A program made the translations under genes and the position numbers. From contig NC_013947.1 in assembly GCF_000024545.1 (NCBI RefSeq), positions 6,076,001 through 6,140,000 of the forward strand: DNA of 64,000 nt, given 5' to 3'. The notes beneath the pieces are model-generated. The model was not told the origin of the DNA, did no database searches, and saw only the letters and a program-made list of their open reading frames with translations. The stretch comes from Stackebrandtia nassauensis DSM 44728 (GTDB taxonomy: Bacteria > Actinomycetota > Actinomycetes > Mycobacteriales > Micromonosporaceae). Numbering within the stretch: the first letter of the stretch is position 1; each line of letters begins with the position of its first letter. Positions 18,050-25,561 of this stretch are shown here, in pieces.

Positions 18050-18504
18050 ACGACGACCGTCCGACCACCACCGAGATCCCCGACATCGCCGACGTCACCG
18101 CTGACCCGGGCAATCCGCCGGTGCCGCCGGGCGCACTGCTGCTGGAGCTGGTTCCGGTGCCCGTCACCGACATCGACCGGGCCAAGGCGTTCTATCAGGA
18201 CAAACTCGGCTTCCACGTCGATGTCGACGTCAGCCCCGCCGAGGGTGTGCGGGTCGTGCAGTGCACGCCGCCGGGTTCGGCGTGCTCGATCACGCTCATC
18301 GAGGGACTGCCCGAGCTGGACATGCCACCGGGGACCCTGCGGGGTCTGCATCTCGTCGTCGCCGATATCAAGGCGGAACGGGAAAAGCTGCTCGGCCGGG
18401 GTGTCGAGGTCGGCGAGATCGTGGACTCCGGTGGCGTCCTGTACGTCTACTTCGCCGACCCGGACGGCAACACCTGGTGCCTACAGCACATGCCCTGGCG
18501 CTGA
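18046..18504 (+). CDS. VOC-superfamily (glyoxalase-like) protein
   Basis: This 152-residue single-domain vicinal-oxygen-chelate protein has the betaalphabetabetabeta pattern. VPVTDIDRAKAFYQDKLGFHVDVD is at about 37-60, and the C-terminal VYFADPDGNTWCLQ carries the usual metal-ligand region. Such proteins act as glyoxalases, dioxygenases or resistance proteins, and the substrate is not identifiable. The ATG overlaps the SRPBCC stop (ATGA), so it is the third gene of one operon. Confidence 0.88.
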   Translation: MNDDRPTTTEIPDIADVTADPGNPPVPPGALLLELVPVPVTDIDRAKAFYQDKLGFHVDVDVSPAEGVRVVQCTPPGSACSITLIEGLPELDMPPGTLRGLHLVVADIKAEREKLLGRGVEVGEIVDSGGVLYVYFADPDGNTWCLQHMPWR

Positions 18505-18535
18505 GCGACCGCCCGCGACATGCCAAGGTGGACGA

Positions 18536-19519
18536 ATGTCGCTGCTTGCCGCCGCTCAGGGCGGGGACGAGGACGCCTTCGCGCGACTGGTCGCCGGGCA
18601 TCGCCACGAGTTGCACGTCTACTGCTACCGGATGCTCGGTTCGGTGGAGGACGCCAAGGACGCGGTGCAGGAGACCATCCTCGCCGCGTGGCGGGGCCTG
18701 GCCGGGTTCCAGCAGCGCGCCTCGCTGCGGTCCTGGCTGTACCGGATCGCGACCAACTGCTGTCTGCGGATGAGCGACAAGCGGCCGAAGCGGATCGTGT
18801 CCTGGGACCACGGACCGTCGCGTAAACCGGGCGACGACCTGGGAACGCCGGTGACCGAACCGATCTGGCTGCAACCGTGGCCCGACGACGTCTCCACGAT
18901 CGACCCCGAGTGCGCCGACCCCGCGACCTCCTACGGCCGCAAGGAAAGCGTCGGACTGGCCTATGTCGCGGCGTTGCAGCGGCTGCCCGCCAACCAGCGC
19001 GCGGTGCTGATTCTGCGGGAGGTGCTGGCGTTCTCGGCGGCTGAGGTCGCCGAGCAGTTGGGCACCTCGACCCAGTCGGTGAACAGCGCGATGCAGCGGG
19101 CCAAGGCGAACCTGGCCCAGCCGGTGTCGGTGGACGAGCCGCGCGTCGACGGGCTCGACGCCGGGCAGCGGGAGGCGATGGACGCCTTCGTGTCGGCGTT
19201 CGAGCGGGCGGACGTTCCCGCCCTGGTGCGGCTGCTGGCCGAGGACGTCCGGTTCACGATGCCGCCGCTGCCCGCGTGGTTCGACGGTGTCGCGGACGTG
19301 ACCGGGTTCTTCGCGCAGCGCGTGTTCGCCACCCCGTGGCGGGTGACGCGGGTCGGGTTCAACGGACGGCCCGCGATGGCGTGCTACCAGGGCATCGAGG
19401 GCGAGTTCCGGCTGGGAACCCTGACGATTCCGCACTTCCGCGACGGCAGGGTCGTGTGGATCGCGTCCTTCCTCGACCCGCTGTTGCTGGCGCGACTGGG
19501 ACTGCCGCCCCGGCTGTAG
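18536..19519 (+). CDS. ECF sigma factor with C-terminal SnoaL-like domain (SigG/SigX5 type)
   Basis: This 327-residue protein has sigma region 2 (HRHELHVYCYRMLGSVEDAKDAVQETILAAWRG, about 22-55) and region 4 (VAALQRLPANQRAVLILREVLAFSAAEVAEQLG, about 143-176). A C-terminal SnoaL/NTF2-like domain of about 120 residues follows. This architecture is the TIGR02960 class, related to mycobacterial SigG. In such ECFs the fused domain takes the place of an anti-sigma factor, and none is nearby. The ATG at 18536 follows AAGGTGG. It may be the last gene of the ArsR operon, after a 31-nt gap. Confidence 0.9.
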   Translation: MSLLAAAQGGDEDAFARLVAGHRHELHVYCYRMLGSVEDAKDAVQETILAAWRGLAGFQQRASLRSWLYRIATNCCLRMSDKRPKRIVSWDHGPSRKPGDDLGTPVTEPIWLQPWPDDVSTIDPECADPATSYGRKESVGLAYVAALQRLPANQRAVLILREVLAFSAAEVAEQLGTSTQSVNSAMQRAKANLAQPVSVDEPRVDGLDAGQREAMDAFVSAFERADVPALVRLLAEDVRFTMPPLPAWFDGVADVTGFFAQRVFATPWRVTRVGFNGRPAMACYQGIEGEFRLGTLTIPHFRDGRVVWIASFLDPLLLARLGLPPRL

Positions 19520-19617
19520 AGATTTCTCGAAGTTTTTCTGACCGGAGCGATGAATCCCGGAGATCGGCTGTCTCTTAACACCCGACAGCGATTCAGATCT
19601 TCCGAAAGGAGCGCGTC

Positions 19618-20223
19618 ATGCGCACCGTCATCGTCTCCAACATCATGTCCGTGGACGGCTACCACGAGGGCCCGGGCGGCAACGTCATGGCGCTCAACAT
19701 GGATGCGGCCTTCGACGCCTACAACCTGGAGCGGTTCCGCAGCGCGGGCACCGTCTTGTTGGGCGGCACCTCGTTCCAGATGTTCAGTTCCTACTGGCCC
19801 GGTATCGCCGACGCGCCCGCCGACCCGGACAACCCGGCACTCGACGAGGTCAACCGCGAGATCAGCCGGGTCTTCAACGCGCTGCCCAAGGTCGTGGTGT
19901 CCGACTCCTATGTCCCGTCCGCCGACAACCCTTGGTACGACAGCACCACCGTCGTCAAGCGGGCCGAGGTGGCGGACTGGCTGACCGCCGAACGTCAGCG
20001 CGGCTCCGGCGACTTCGTGACCTTCGGCAGCCGGACGATGTGGAACGGGCTGTTGGCTCAGGAGCTTGTCGACGAGCTTCATCTGATGGTGGGGCCCAAG
20101 GCTTTGGGTGGCGGGACGCCGGTCTTCGCCGCGCCCGTCGAACTGCGGTTGCTGGGGATTCGCCGGTTCGACGGCTCCGACAACGTGGTGCTGCGCTACG
20201 CGCCGGTCACGCCCGCGATCTAG
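19618..20223 (+). CDS. DHFR/RibD C-terminal-domain protein
   Basis: This 201-residue protein has the dihydrofolate-reductase-like fold of RibD C-terminal reductases. The features are an N-terminal strand with SVDGYHEG, the GTVLLGGTSFQMF nucleotide-loop region and the LVDELHLMVGPKALGGGTPVF segment typical of the family. Most single-domain members are uncharacterised NADPH-binding reductases. AAAGGAG precedes the ATG by 7 nt. The stop overlaps the convergent hydrolase stop as CTAG. It is one of three such proteins in the window. Confidence 0.85.
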   Translation: MRTVIVSNIMSVDGYHEGPGGNVMALNMDAAFDAYNLERFRSAGTVLLGGTSFQMFSSYWPGIADAPADPDNPALDEVNREISRVFNALPKVVVSDSYVPSADNPWYDSTTVVKRAEVADWLTAERQRGSGDFVTFGSRTMWNGLLAQELVDELHLMVGPKALGGGTPVFAAPVELRLLGIRRFDGSDNVVLRYAPVTPAI

Positions 20224-21182
20224 GCCAACCGGGTGAGGATCCGCAGCAGGGGTGCCGGGTCCTGCGGTCCCAGGTGGGGTGCGTCGAGGGAACGGACGTC
20301 GAAGCGGTTGTCGCCGGTGGCGGCGTCGGCTTCGTCGATCATCCGGTCCTGCAACGCCGGCGGGATGGCGCGGTCGGCGGTGCAACGGATGTAGGTGCGC
20401 GGTACCCGGCCCCAGCTGCCGGGGTGGCCGCGGGCGTCGTCGGTGGCCACCGCCGCGGCTTCGTCGGGTTCGAAACCGTTGAGGGCGGCGCGAAACGCGG
20501 CCTTGTCGTAGTCGGCCGCGAGTGCCTCCCTTGCGGCGTCGATGAACTCGGGGTCGGCGGATCGCCAGTTGGTGCGGTTGACGCCCAGTTGTTCCGGGTC
20601 GCCGGTGCCGGGGATCGTGGGCAGCAGGGTCGTCTCGCCTTCCGGGGTGAGGAAGGCGTCGACGACGCTGCGCAGTTCGACGCAGCAGAACGCGGTCAGG
20701 TAGATCAGCCGGGCGATCAGGTCGGGGACCTCGTTGGCGACCCGCGTGATGGTGGCTCCGCCCATGCTGTGGCCCAACAGGATCACCGGGCCGTGCCGCG
20801 CGACGCGGCGCACCAGTTTCGTGACGTGCCGGACGTTGTCGGCCAGGGTGACGTCGGCCAGTACCGGCGACGGTGCGGTGGCGAAGCCGTCGAGGTCCTG
20901 CGGTGCCTGGTACGACAGCGGGAAGTTCCCCTGTGGTCCGTGGCCGGGCAGGTCGACCGGCAGCACGCGGTGTCCGGCGGCGGCCAGGCCCGCGGTCAGT
21001 GCCGCGAAGGACGCGGCGTTGCCGTTCGCGCCGTGTACCAGGACGAAGGTGGTGGGGTCGTTCGGTCGCGCCTGCGCCGTCCGGGTCGTCAGGGCGGTGG
21101 ATCCGGCGGCGGCCAGCGCGGTGGCGCCCAGCAGCGCCCGACGGCCGAAGGTTCGTCCCTTGTGGTTTCGCTGCTCAGGCAT
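20220..21182 (-). CDS. Secreted alpha/beta hydrolase (Tat signal)
   Basis: This is an exported esterase-like enzyme of about 320 residues. A twin-arginine signal (GRRALLGATALAAAG) leads into an alpha/beta-hydrolase fold with LVHGANGN (oxyanion region), GHSMGG (nucleophile) and a C-terminal DAPHLG (catalytic His). The overall pattern is like the plant methylesterase / hydroxynitrile-lyase group. GGAGGAAGG precedes the ATG at 21182, ruling out a longer upstream start. The start overlaps the end of the small membrane gene by 8 nt, so the two form an operon. Confidence 0.85.
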   Translation of the reverse strand: MPEQRNHKGRTFGRRALLGATALAAAGSTALTTRTAQARPNDPTTFVLVHGANGNAASFAALTAGLAAAGHRVLPVDLPGHGPQGNFPLSYQAPQDLDGFATAPSPVLADVTLADNVRHVTKLVRRVARHGPVILLGHSMGGATITRVANEVPDLIARLIYLTAFCCVELRSVVDAFLTPEGETTLLPTIPGTGDPEQLGVNRTNWRSADPEFIDAAREALAADYDKAAFRAALNGFEPDEAAAVATDDARGHPGSWGRVPRTYIRCTADRAIPPALQDRMIDEADAATGDNRFDVRSLDAPHLGPQDPAPLLRILTRLA

Positions 21183-21423
21183 TGGCCTTCCTCCTCGACC
21201 GGGCGCGGGCGGCGGCCCAGACCAGCAGCCCGACCCCGACAGCACCGACCAGCAGGTCGGTCCACTGCGGGAGTCCGGCGGAGCGCAGCAGGGCGGCGGC
21301 GCCGAAGCTGGTGTGCCACAGGGATTCGGTTATCGCCGAGCCGAAGCCCTGCACGAACAGGACGAGGCCGATCACCCAGCGGGTGCTCTGCCAGCCGTCG
21401 CGGTCGGGGTGGTCGGTGGCCAT
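21175..21423 (-). CDS. Small membrane protein
   Basis: This is an 82-residue protein with two predicted helices (about residues 17-38 and 53-72) and a basic C-terminus RARSRRKANA. Function is not known. The ATG at 21423 has AAGGAG eight nt upstream; longer in-frame starts would run into the operator and were rejected. It is the first gene of a two-gene operon with the Tat-exported hydrolase, divergent from a TetR gene whose operators lie in between. Confidence 0.75.
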   Translation of the reverse strand: MATDHPDRDGWQSTRWVIGLVLFVQGFGSAITESLWHTSFGAAALLRSAGLPQWTDLLVGAVGVGLLVWAAARARSRRKANA

Positions 21424-21458
21424 GCGGTACTCCTTCGCGTCGGTCGTACCGGACGTTC

Positions 21459-21506
21459 CGATACGAGCGTATCGAATCGTAGCACGGTTCCGATACAAGT
21501 GCATCG
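21459..21506. promoter_or_regulatory. Two tandem TetR operators
   Basis: CGATACG-AG-CGTATCG (21459-21474) is a perfect 7+2+7 inverted repeat, and CGATACA-AG-TGCATCG (21491-21506) is a near copy, each preceded by TTC. Their 32-bp spacing is three helical turns. They lie between the membrane-protein/hydrolase operon and the TetR gene, and the second abuts the TetR -10 box (TAGACT, 21509-21514). Confidence 0.75.
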
Positions 21507-21521
21507 CATAGACTCGACAAC

Positions 21522-22121
21522 GTGCCCAAGCAGGTAGACCACGACGCCCGCCGCCTCCAGATCGCCAAGGCGGCCTTCGATCTCATCAGTGAGCGCGGGC
21601 TGGAGGCGGCGACGCTTCGGGACGTCGCGCTGCGCGCCGAGGTGTCGCTGGGCGCGGTCCAGCGCTGTTTCTCCACCAAGGACGAGATGATCGTCTTCGT
21701 CCTGGAGTACATGAACCAGCGGGTCACCGAGCGGATTCAGGGCCGGATCTCGGCCACCGCCGACCCGGACTCGACCGTGACCATGCTGGAGCAGACCCTG
21801 ATCGGCATCATCCCGGTGGACCGGCTGAGCCTGGCCGAGTCCCGGGTGTGGCTGGCCTTCATCGCGCAGGCGGCCGTCAACCCGAAACTGGCCGCGATCC
21901 AGCGCGAGCAGTACACCGGCACCGCCGAGCTGTTCGCGTTGCTGCTCAAGGTCGGACAGGACACCGGGAAACTGCGGGCCGACCTCGAACCCGCCGACGA
22001 GGCCGAGTCGCTGCTCACCTTCACCGACGGGTTGAACATTCAGATCCTAGTCGGGCGGCTCTCCCCCGACGACGCTCTGGCCGCGCTGCACCGACGGCTC
22101 GACGCCCTGCGGAAGGCGTGA
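21522..22121 (+). CDS. TetR-family transcriptional regulator
   Basis: This is a 199-residue repressor whose N-terminal HTH reads TLRDVALRAEVSLGAVQRCFSTKDEMIVFVLEY (about residues 32-64). The C-domain is of the common TetR_C group. The GTG at 21522 has no Shine-Dalgarno. TAGACT lies 7 nt before it, suggesting a leaderless message. Tandem palindromic operators overlap this promoter, so autoregulation and control of the divergent hydrolase operon are likely. Confidence 0.9.
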   Translation: MPKQVDHDARRLQIAKAAFDLISERGLEAATLRDVALRAEVSLGAVQRCFSTKDEMIVFVLEYMNQRVTERIQGRISATADPDSTVTMLEQTLIGIIPVDRLSLAESRVWLAFIAQAAVNPKLAAIQREQYTGTAELFALLLKVGQDTGKLRADLEPADEAESLLTFTDGLNIQILVGRLSPDDALAALHRRLDALRKA

Positions 22122-22148
22122 GTCCGGGCCGGGTTCTCCGGCCCGGAC
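22122..22148. terminator. Hairpin terminator
   Basis: An 11-bp GC-rich stem (22122-22132 with 22138-22148) with a GTTCT loop lies between the convergent TetR and DHFR-like genes. Confidence 0.75.
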
Positions 22149-22153
22149 GCGTG

Positions 22154-22765
22154 TCAGTCCTGCGGCAGTTGGGTTTTGGCTTCCTCGTATCCGGCGTCGG
22201 CGGGCGCCTCGGCCGGGGCGTAGACCAGGTTCAGCACTCCGGTGCTGAACGCCTGCGAGGACACCAGTTTCAGCGGGATCGACTCCGTGCCCTCGTCGAA
22301 CAGCCGGGCTCCCTTGCGGACGGCGATCGGGTGGACCAGCAGGTGCAGTTCGTCCAGCAGTCCGGCGGCCAACAGCTGCCGCACCACCGACACCGAGCCG
22401 CTCATGCCGATGACGGCGTCGTCGTCCTCGTTCTTCAACGCGGTGACGGTCTCGACGAGATCGCCCTCAAGCTGCTCGGAGTTGCGCCAGGTGAACTTCA
22501 GGTCCTGGTGGGAGGCAACGATCTTGCGGACATCGCCGAGTTTCTTGGCGAACCCGGCGTCCTCACCACCGGCGGCTTCGCGCTCGGGCCAGGCACCCGC
22601 GAAGCTGTCGTAGGTCTCGCGCCCGAACAGCATGATGTCGGCCGCGCCGAGGGTGTTTCCGACAGCGGCACCCATCTCCTCGTTGAAATACGGGAAGTGC
22701 CACTGGTCGGGGGCCTCCACGACGCCGTCCAGCGAGATGAACAAGCCCGCGATGATCTTCCGCAT
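22154..22765 (-). CDS. DHFR/RibD C-terminal-domain protein
   Basis: This 203-residue DHFR-like reductase has an N-terminal MRKIIAGLFISLDGVVEAP strand-loop. Next come IMLFGRETYDSFAGAWP and VIGMSGSVSVVRQLLAAGLLDELHLLVHPIAVRKGARLF. These are the diagnostic blocks of the single-domain RibD-C family. The ATG has GGAGAA six nt upstream. It converges on a TetR gene across a terminator. Substrate unknown. Confidence 0.87.
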   Translation of the reverse strand: MRKIIAGLFISLDGVVEAPDQWHFPYFNEEMGAAVGNTLGAADIMLFGRETYDSFAGAWPEREAAGGEDAGFAKKLGDVRKIVASHQDLKFTWRNSEQLEGDLVETVTALKNEDDDAVIGMSGSVSVVRQLLAAGLLDELHLLVHPIAVRKGARLFDEGTESIPLKLVSSQAFSTGVLNLVYAPAEAPADAGYEEAKTQLPQD

Positions 22766-22896
22766 GATGATTCTCCGTTCTCAGACCGAGTGATTGTCAC
22801 TGGCTAAGACGGGGTCGGGGCGCGGAAGTCATCGCCGAGGGCGGAAAAGATTTTGGGGCCGATGGTGCCAGTGTGACTGCTGAGTTCGAGGCGGCG
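22766..22896. other. First part of a 488-nt non-coding region
   Basis: This is the upstream region of the DHFR-like gene. Apart from a GTGACT...TAGAAT promoter-like pair ending at 22902 I see no feature or credible ORF here. Confidence 0.4.
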
Positions 22897-22937
22897 TAGA
22901 ATTCAGCTCGCCAGGCGGGCTTTGTGCCCGCACGGTG

Positions 22938-22967
22938 CTCGGGAAGGCCCCCACCGGCCTTCCCGAG
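22938..22967. terminator. 12-bp hairpin with C-rich loop
   Basis: A perfect 12-bp stem (22938-22949 with 22956-22967) has a CCCACC loop. It could be a terminator in either direction or an internal hairpin of the candidate small RNA. Confidence 0.55.
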
Positions 22968-22995
22968 TCTCTATCCACCGAGAGTAAAACTTTCG

Positions 22996-23034
22996 ACCGC
23001 GCTGGTTCTGATGCTGGAACCGCGCGGTTTTTTT
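22996..23034 (+). terminator. Intrinsic terminator with U-tract
   Basis: A 12-bp stem with one bulged T (22996-23008 with 23017-23028) runs directly into seven T's. Such a canonical U-tract is rare in this window, and no protein gene ends upstream of it. Confidence 0.75.
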
Positions 23035-23129
23035 GTGTCGCCGCCGCATTTGTCCACGTGTTGGCTTCTCAGGCGACCAAGGCGAACCCTGATTGCACTG
23101 TCACGAGAATCATACCATGCATTGGCGGC

Positions 23130-23158
23130 GTGCATCAACTTTGGCAGATGCACGTGCA
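23130..23158. promoter_or_regulatory. Overlapping palindromes upstream of DUF397 gene
   Basis: GTGCATC and GATGCAC (23130-23136, 23147-23153) form a perfect 7-bp inverted repeat with a 10-nt spacer. TGCACGTGCA (23149-23158) is a nested 10-bp palindrome. They lie about 100 nt before the DUF397 gene and may be an operator for the XRE regulator downstream. Confidence 0.35.
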
Positions 23159-23253
23159 GATGACTATGAATCTGGGTGTGCATGTCGTATAGTAAGGAGG
23201 CCAGTTGAATACCGAGATGGTGGACGTCCGAATCGGGCGCTCGGAAGGGTTTG

Positions 23254-23496
23254 ATGACCATGGCACACAATGGAATACCGGCGGGCCAGTTGCCCGCCAC
23301 GATTAAGTGGCAGAAAAGTCGCCGCAGCAACCCCAGCGGCAACTGCGTGGAAATGGCCGCCCTCCCCGGCGGCGCAGAGATAGCAGTACGCAATTCCCGC
23401 GATCCCCAAGGGCCGGTGCTCGTCTATACTGTGGACGAAATCCGGGCGCTCGTAGGGGGCGCACGGGACGGAGACTTCGACAACCTTCTCGCTTAG
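23254..23496 (+). CDS. DUF397-domain protein
   Basis: This 80-residue protein belongs to the actinobacterial DUF397 family. It shows the signature WQKSRRSNPSGNCVEMAAL near the N-terminus and AVRNSRDPQGPVLVYT in the middle. DUF397 proteins are usually partners of XRE/DUF5753 regulators in BldB/AbaA-like or toxin-antitoxin-like pairs; the mechanism is not settled. Here it lies upstream of the XRE gene, whereas the usual order has it downstream. GGAAGGG lies four nt before the ATG at 23254. Confidence 0.9.
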   Translation: MTMAHNGIPAGQLPATIKWQKSRRSNPSGNCVEMAALPGGAEIAVRNSRDPQGPVLVYTVDEIRALVGGARDGDFDNLLA

Positions 23497-23633
23497 GTCA
23501 AGTCTCGCCCGGATTTCTCAGCCCACCGTCACCTTAAACCGATTGTCGGAAGATCCCGACTAACCTGTCTTGGTGACATGCTTGCGTGAGAACGCATCAC
23601 TGAAGAGGCAAGTGTCGGTCCGGAGGTTCACGA

Positions 23634-24518
23634 GTGGCGATGCCGTCGCCTGGCATAGGGTCTGAAGGTGGGCCAACAGCACTACGTATGCTGTTGGGCG
23701 CTCACCTGCGCAGACTCCGTGAGGCGGAAGGCATCAGCCGTTCGGACGCGGGCTGGGAGATCCGGGCCTCCGACTCCAAGATCAGCAGGCTCGAACTCGG
23801 CCGGGTCAGTTTCAAGATCCGTGACGTCGAGGATCTGCTGACGTTCTACGGAGTCGACGACGAAGAGGAACGCGCCGAACTCCTGAAACTGGCCGAGGAG
23901 GCCAACACTCCCGGTTGGTGGCACCGTTTCGGTGACGTGCTTCCGGGCTGGTTCCAGTCCTATCTGGGCCTTGAGGCCACGGCCTCCCTCATCCGGACCT
24001 ATGAGAACCAGTTCATCCCAGGACTGTTGCAGACCAAGGCTTACGCGCGTGGCGTCGTGTTGCTGGGTCACGGACGCGCCAGTGCCCGCGAGGTCGATCA
24101 CCGAGTGGATCTGCGGACGTCGCGACAGCAGATCCTGCACCGCGAGAACCCGCCTCGGGTGTGGACGGTCGTCGACGAGGCGGCACTGCGACGGCCGATC
24201 GGTGGCAAGCAGGTGATGCGGGAGCAGCTGGAACACCTGATAGAGGTCAGCAAGGCTCCCCACATACAGATCCAGATCATCAAGTTCGAGGCCGGTGGCC
24301 ACGCCGCCGCGGGCGGCCCGTTCACGATGCTGCGGTTCCCGGACCAGGAACTGCCCGACATCATCTACATCGAACAGCTCACCAGCGCCCTGTACCTGGA
24401 CAAGCGGGACGACGTGGATCTGTACACCGCGTCGATGGAACGGCTGTGCGTGCAGGCGGAAGAGCCGAAGAAGACGCCGGAGATACTCCGGGAGATCATC
24501 GGGCAGCTCTACTCGTAG
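23634..24518 (+). CDS. XRE-family regulator with DUF5753 domain
   Basis: This 294-residue regulator has an N-terminal Cro/CI helix-turn-helix (LRRLREAEGISRSDAGWEIRASDSKISRLELGRVSFK, about 26-62). The DUF5753 ligand/partner domain starts around residue 107 with YLGLEATASLIRTYENQFIPGLLQT. These proteins pair with DUF397 proteins and act in development and antibiotic production in streptomycetes. GTG at 23634 has GGAGG eight nt upstream. Its DUF397 partner is probably the gene 137 nt upstream. Confidence 0.92.
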   Translation: MAMPSPGIGSEGGPTALRMLLGAHLRRLREAEGISRSDAGWEIRASDSKISRLELGRVSFKIRDVEDLLTFYGVDDEEERAELLKLAEEANTPGWWHRFGDVLPGWFQSYLGLEATASLIRTYENQFIPGLLQTKAYARGVVLLGHGRASAREVDHRVDLRTSRQQILHRENPPRVWTVVDEAALRRPIGGKQVMREQLEHLIEVSKAPHIQIQIIKFEAGGHAAAGGPFTMLRFPDQELPDIIYIEQLTSALYLDKRDDVDLYTASMERLCVQAEEPKKTPEILREIIGQLYS

Positions 24519-24529
24519 CTCCCAAAAGG

Positions 24530-24563
24530 ACCGGGGAAGCGCGGTCTCCCGCACTCCCCCGGT
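24530..24563. terminator. Hairpin between convergent genes
   Basis: Outer arms ACCGGGG (24530-24536) and CCCCGGT (24557-24563) enclose an inner GCGG/CCGC stem. It separates the XRE gene from the convergent methyltransferase gene. Confidence 0.55.
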
Positions 24564-24577
24564 TCACGTTGTGGCGC

Positions 24578-25420
24578 TTAGCCCTTCTTGGCGATTCCCG
24601 CCATGAGGATCCGCTGGTACGGCTCCAGGTCCTCGGCCGGAGTCAGCACCCGGTCCGGCTCCCCCGGGAACCAGCGGGCCAGGAAGTCCAGTCCCGGCGG
24701 TTCCAGCGGCAGACCGAGGAAGTGCTCCTTGATGCGCTCGGGGGTCCGGATCCAGCCGTTGCCAAGGCTTTCCAGACCGGCCTGCTCCATCGCCTTCTGC
24801 AGCGGTTCCCCGGTGTCGACGAAGTCGGTGATGAACAGGTAGCTTCCGGCGGGCATCGTGTCCAGGATGGTGCGCACCCACTCGTCGGGCTGCTCGTCAT
24901 CGTGGAAGTGCATGTGGAGGCCCACGATCATCAGCGCGATCGGACGGCTGAAGTCGAGCATCCGCTGCACGTCCTCGTTCTCGAGGATCTCGTTCGGGCG
25001 CCGCAGGTCCGCGGTGACCACAGTGGTCGAGTTGTTGGTCGCCAGCAGCGCCCGGCCGTGCGCCAGCACGATCGGGTCGTTGTCCACATAGACGACCTTC
25101 GCCTCCGGGTTGATCTCCTGGGCGGCCTCGTGGGTGTTCTTCACCGTCGGCAGGCCACTGCCGATGTCCAGGAACTGGTCGATGCCCTGGCGGACCAGGT
25201 ACTGCACCCCCTTGACCAGTGCTTCCCGGTTCTCCTTGGCGCACTTGCCCGAATCGGGCACGTACTTGAGGTAGGTGTCGGCGCCCGCGCGGTCGGCGGC
25301 GAAGTTGTCCTTGCCTCCCAGCAGCGCGTCGTACACGCGCGCGATCGTCGGTTCATTGATGTCGAATTCAGAGGGGGGTTGATAGCCCTCGTTGGGTGTC
25401 GCCCCATCGGATGCGGTCAT
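24578..25420 (-). CDS. SAM-dependent methyltransferase, DUF574 family
   Basis: This protein of about 280 residues belongs to the large actinobacterial DUF574 'S-adenosyl methyltransferase' family. The N-terminal block FDINEPTIARVYDALLGGKDNFAADR is the family hallmark. The SAM-binding motif I is FLDIGSGLPT (near residue 83), and VVYVDNDPIVLAH is motif II. Substrates of the family are unknown. The ATG at 25420 with GAAGG six nt upstream was preferred over an in-frame ATG 13 codons earlier that lacks a ribosome site. It often accompanies XRE/DUF397 loci, as here. Confidence 0.9.
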   Translation of the reverse strand: MTASDGATPNEGYQPPSEFDINEPTIARVYDALLGGKDNFAADRAGADTYLKYVPDSGKCAKENREALVKGVQYLVRQGIDQFLDIGSGLPTVKNTHEAAQEINPEAKVVYVDNDPIVLAHGRALLATNNSTTVVTADLRRPNEILENEDVQRMLDFSRPIALMIVGLHMHFHDDEQPDEWVRTILDTMPAGSYLFITDFVDTGEPLQKAMEQAGLESLGNGWIRTPERIKEHFLGLPLEPPGLDFLARWFPGEPDRVLTPAEDLEPYQRILMAGIAKKG

Positions 25421-25561
25421 CGCGCAGCCTTCGCGTCGTTGGGATTGGGTAGCGCTCATCCTACGACGCCACCACGGTCTGTGGGGGCTGGGACCCAGAT
25501 CACGCCTGGGGTAGCGGAATCCAAACCAGGTATTCGCACAACCGTTGCAGGCGCGGGTTTG

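Larger units (their letters stand above)
22909..23034 (+). ncRNA. Candidate structured small RNA
   Basis: TAGAAT (22897-22902), with a GTGACT-like -35 eighteen nt earlier, would start a transcript near 22909. Three hairpins follow: 22915-22931 (GCGGGC/GCCCGC), 22938-22967 (12-bp stem, C-rich loop) and 22996-23028 with seven T's. No credible ORF spans it. The C-rich loop brings the actinobacterial 6C RNA to mind, but only one loop is C-rich, so I do not assign a family. Confidence 0.4.

Noticed and set aside
22938-22967. Hairpin as proof of 6C RNA
   Set aside because: Only one loop is C-rich, so assignment to the 6C family was not made.
22935-23192. ORF over the small-RNA candidate
   Set aside because: It would span three hairpins and a terminator, has no ribosome site and has no recognisable protein pattern.
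23205-23306. TTG-started 33-codon ORF after AAGGAGG upstream of DUF397
   Set aside because: A good ribosome site exists, but it overlaps the DUF397 gene out of frame and could be chance. It is left as a possible coupling uORF.
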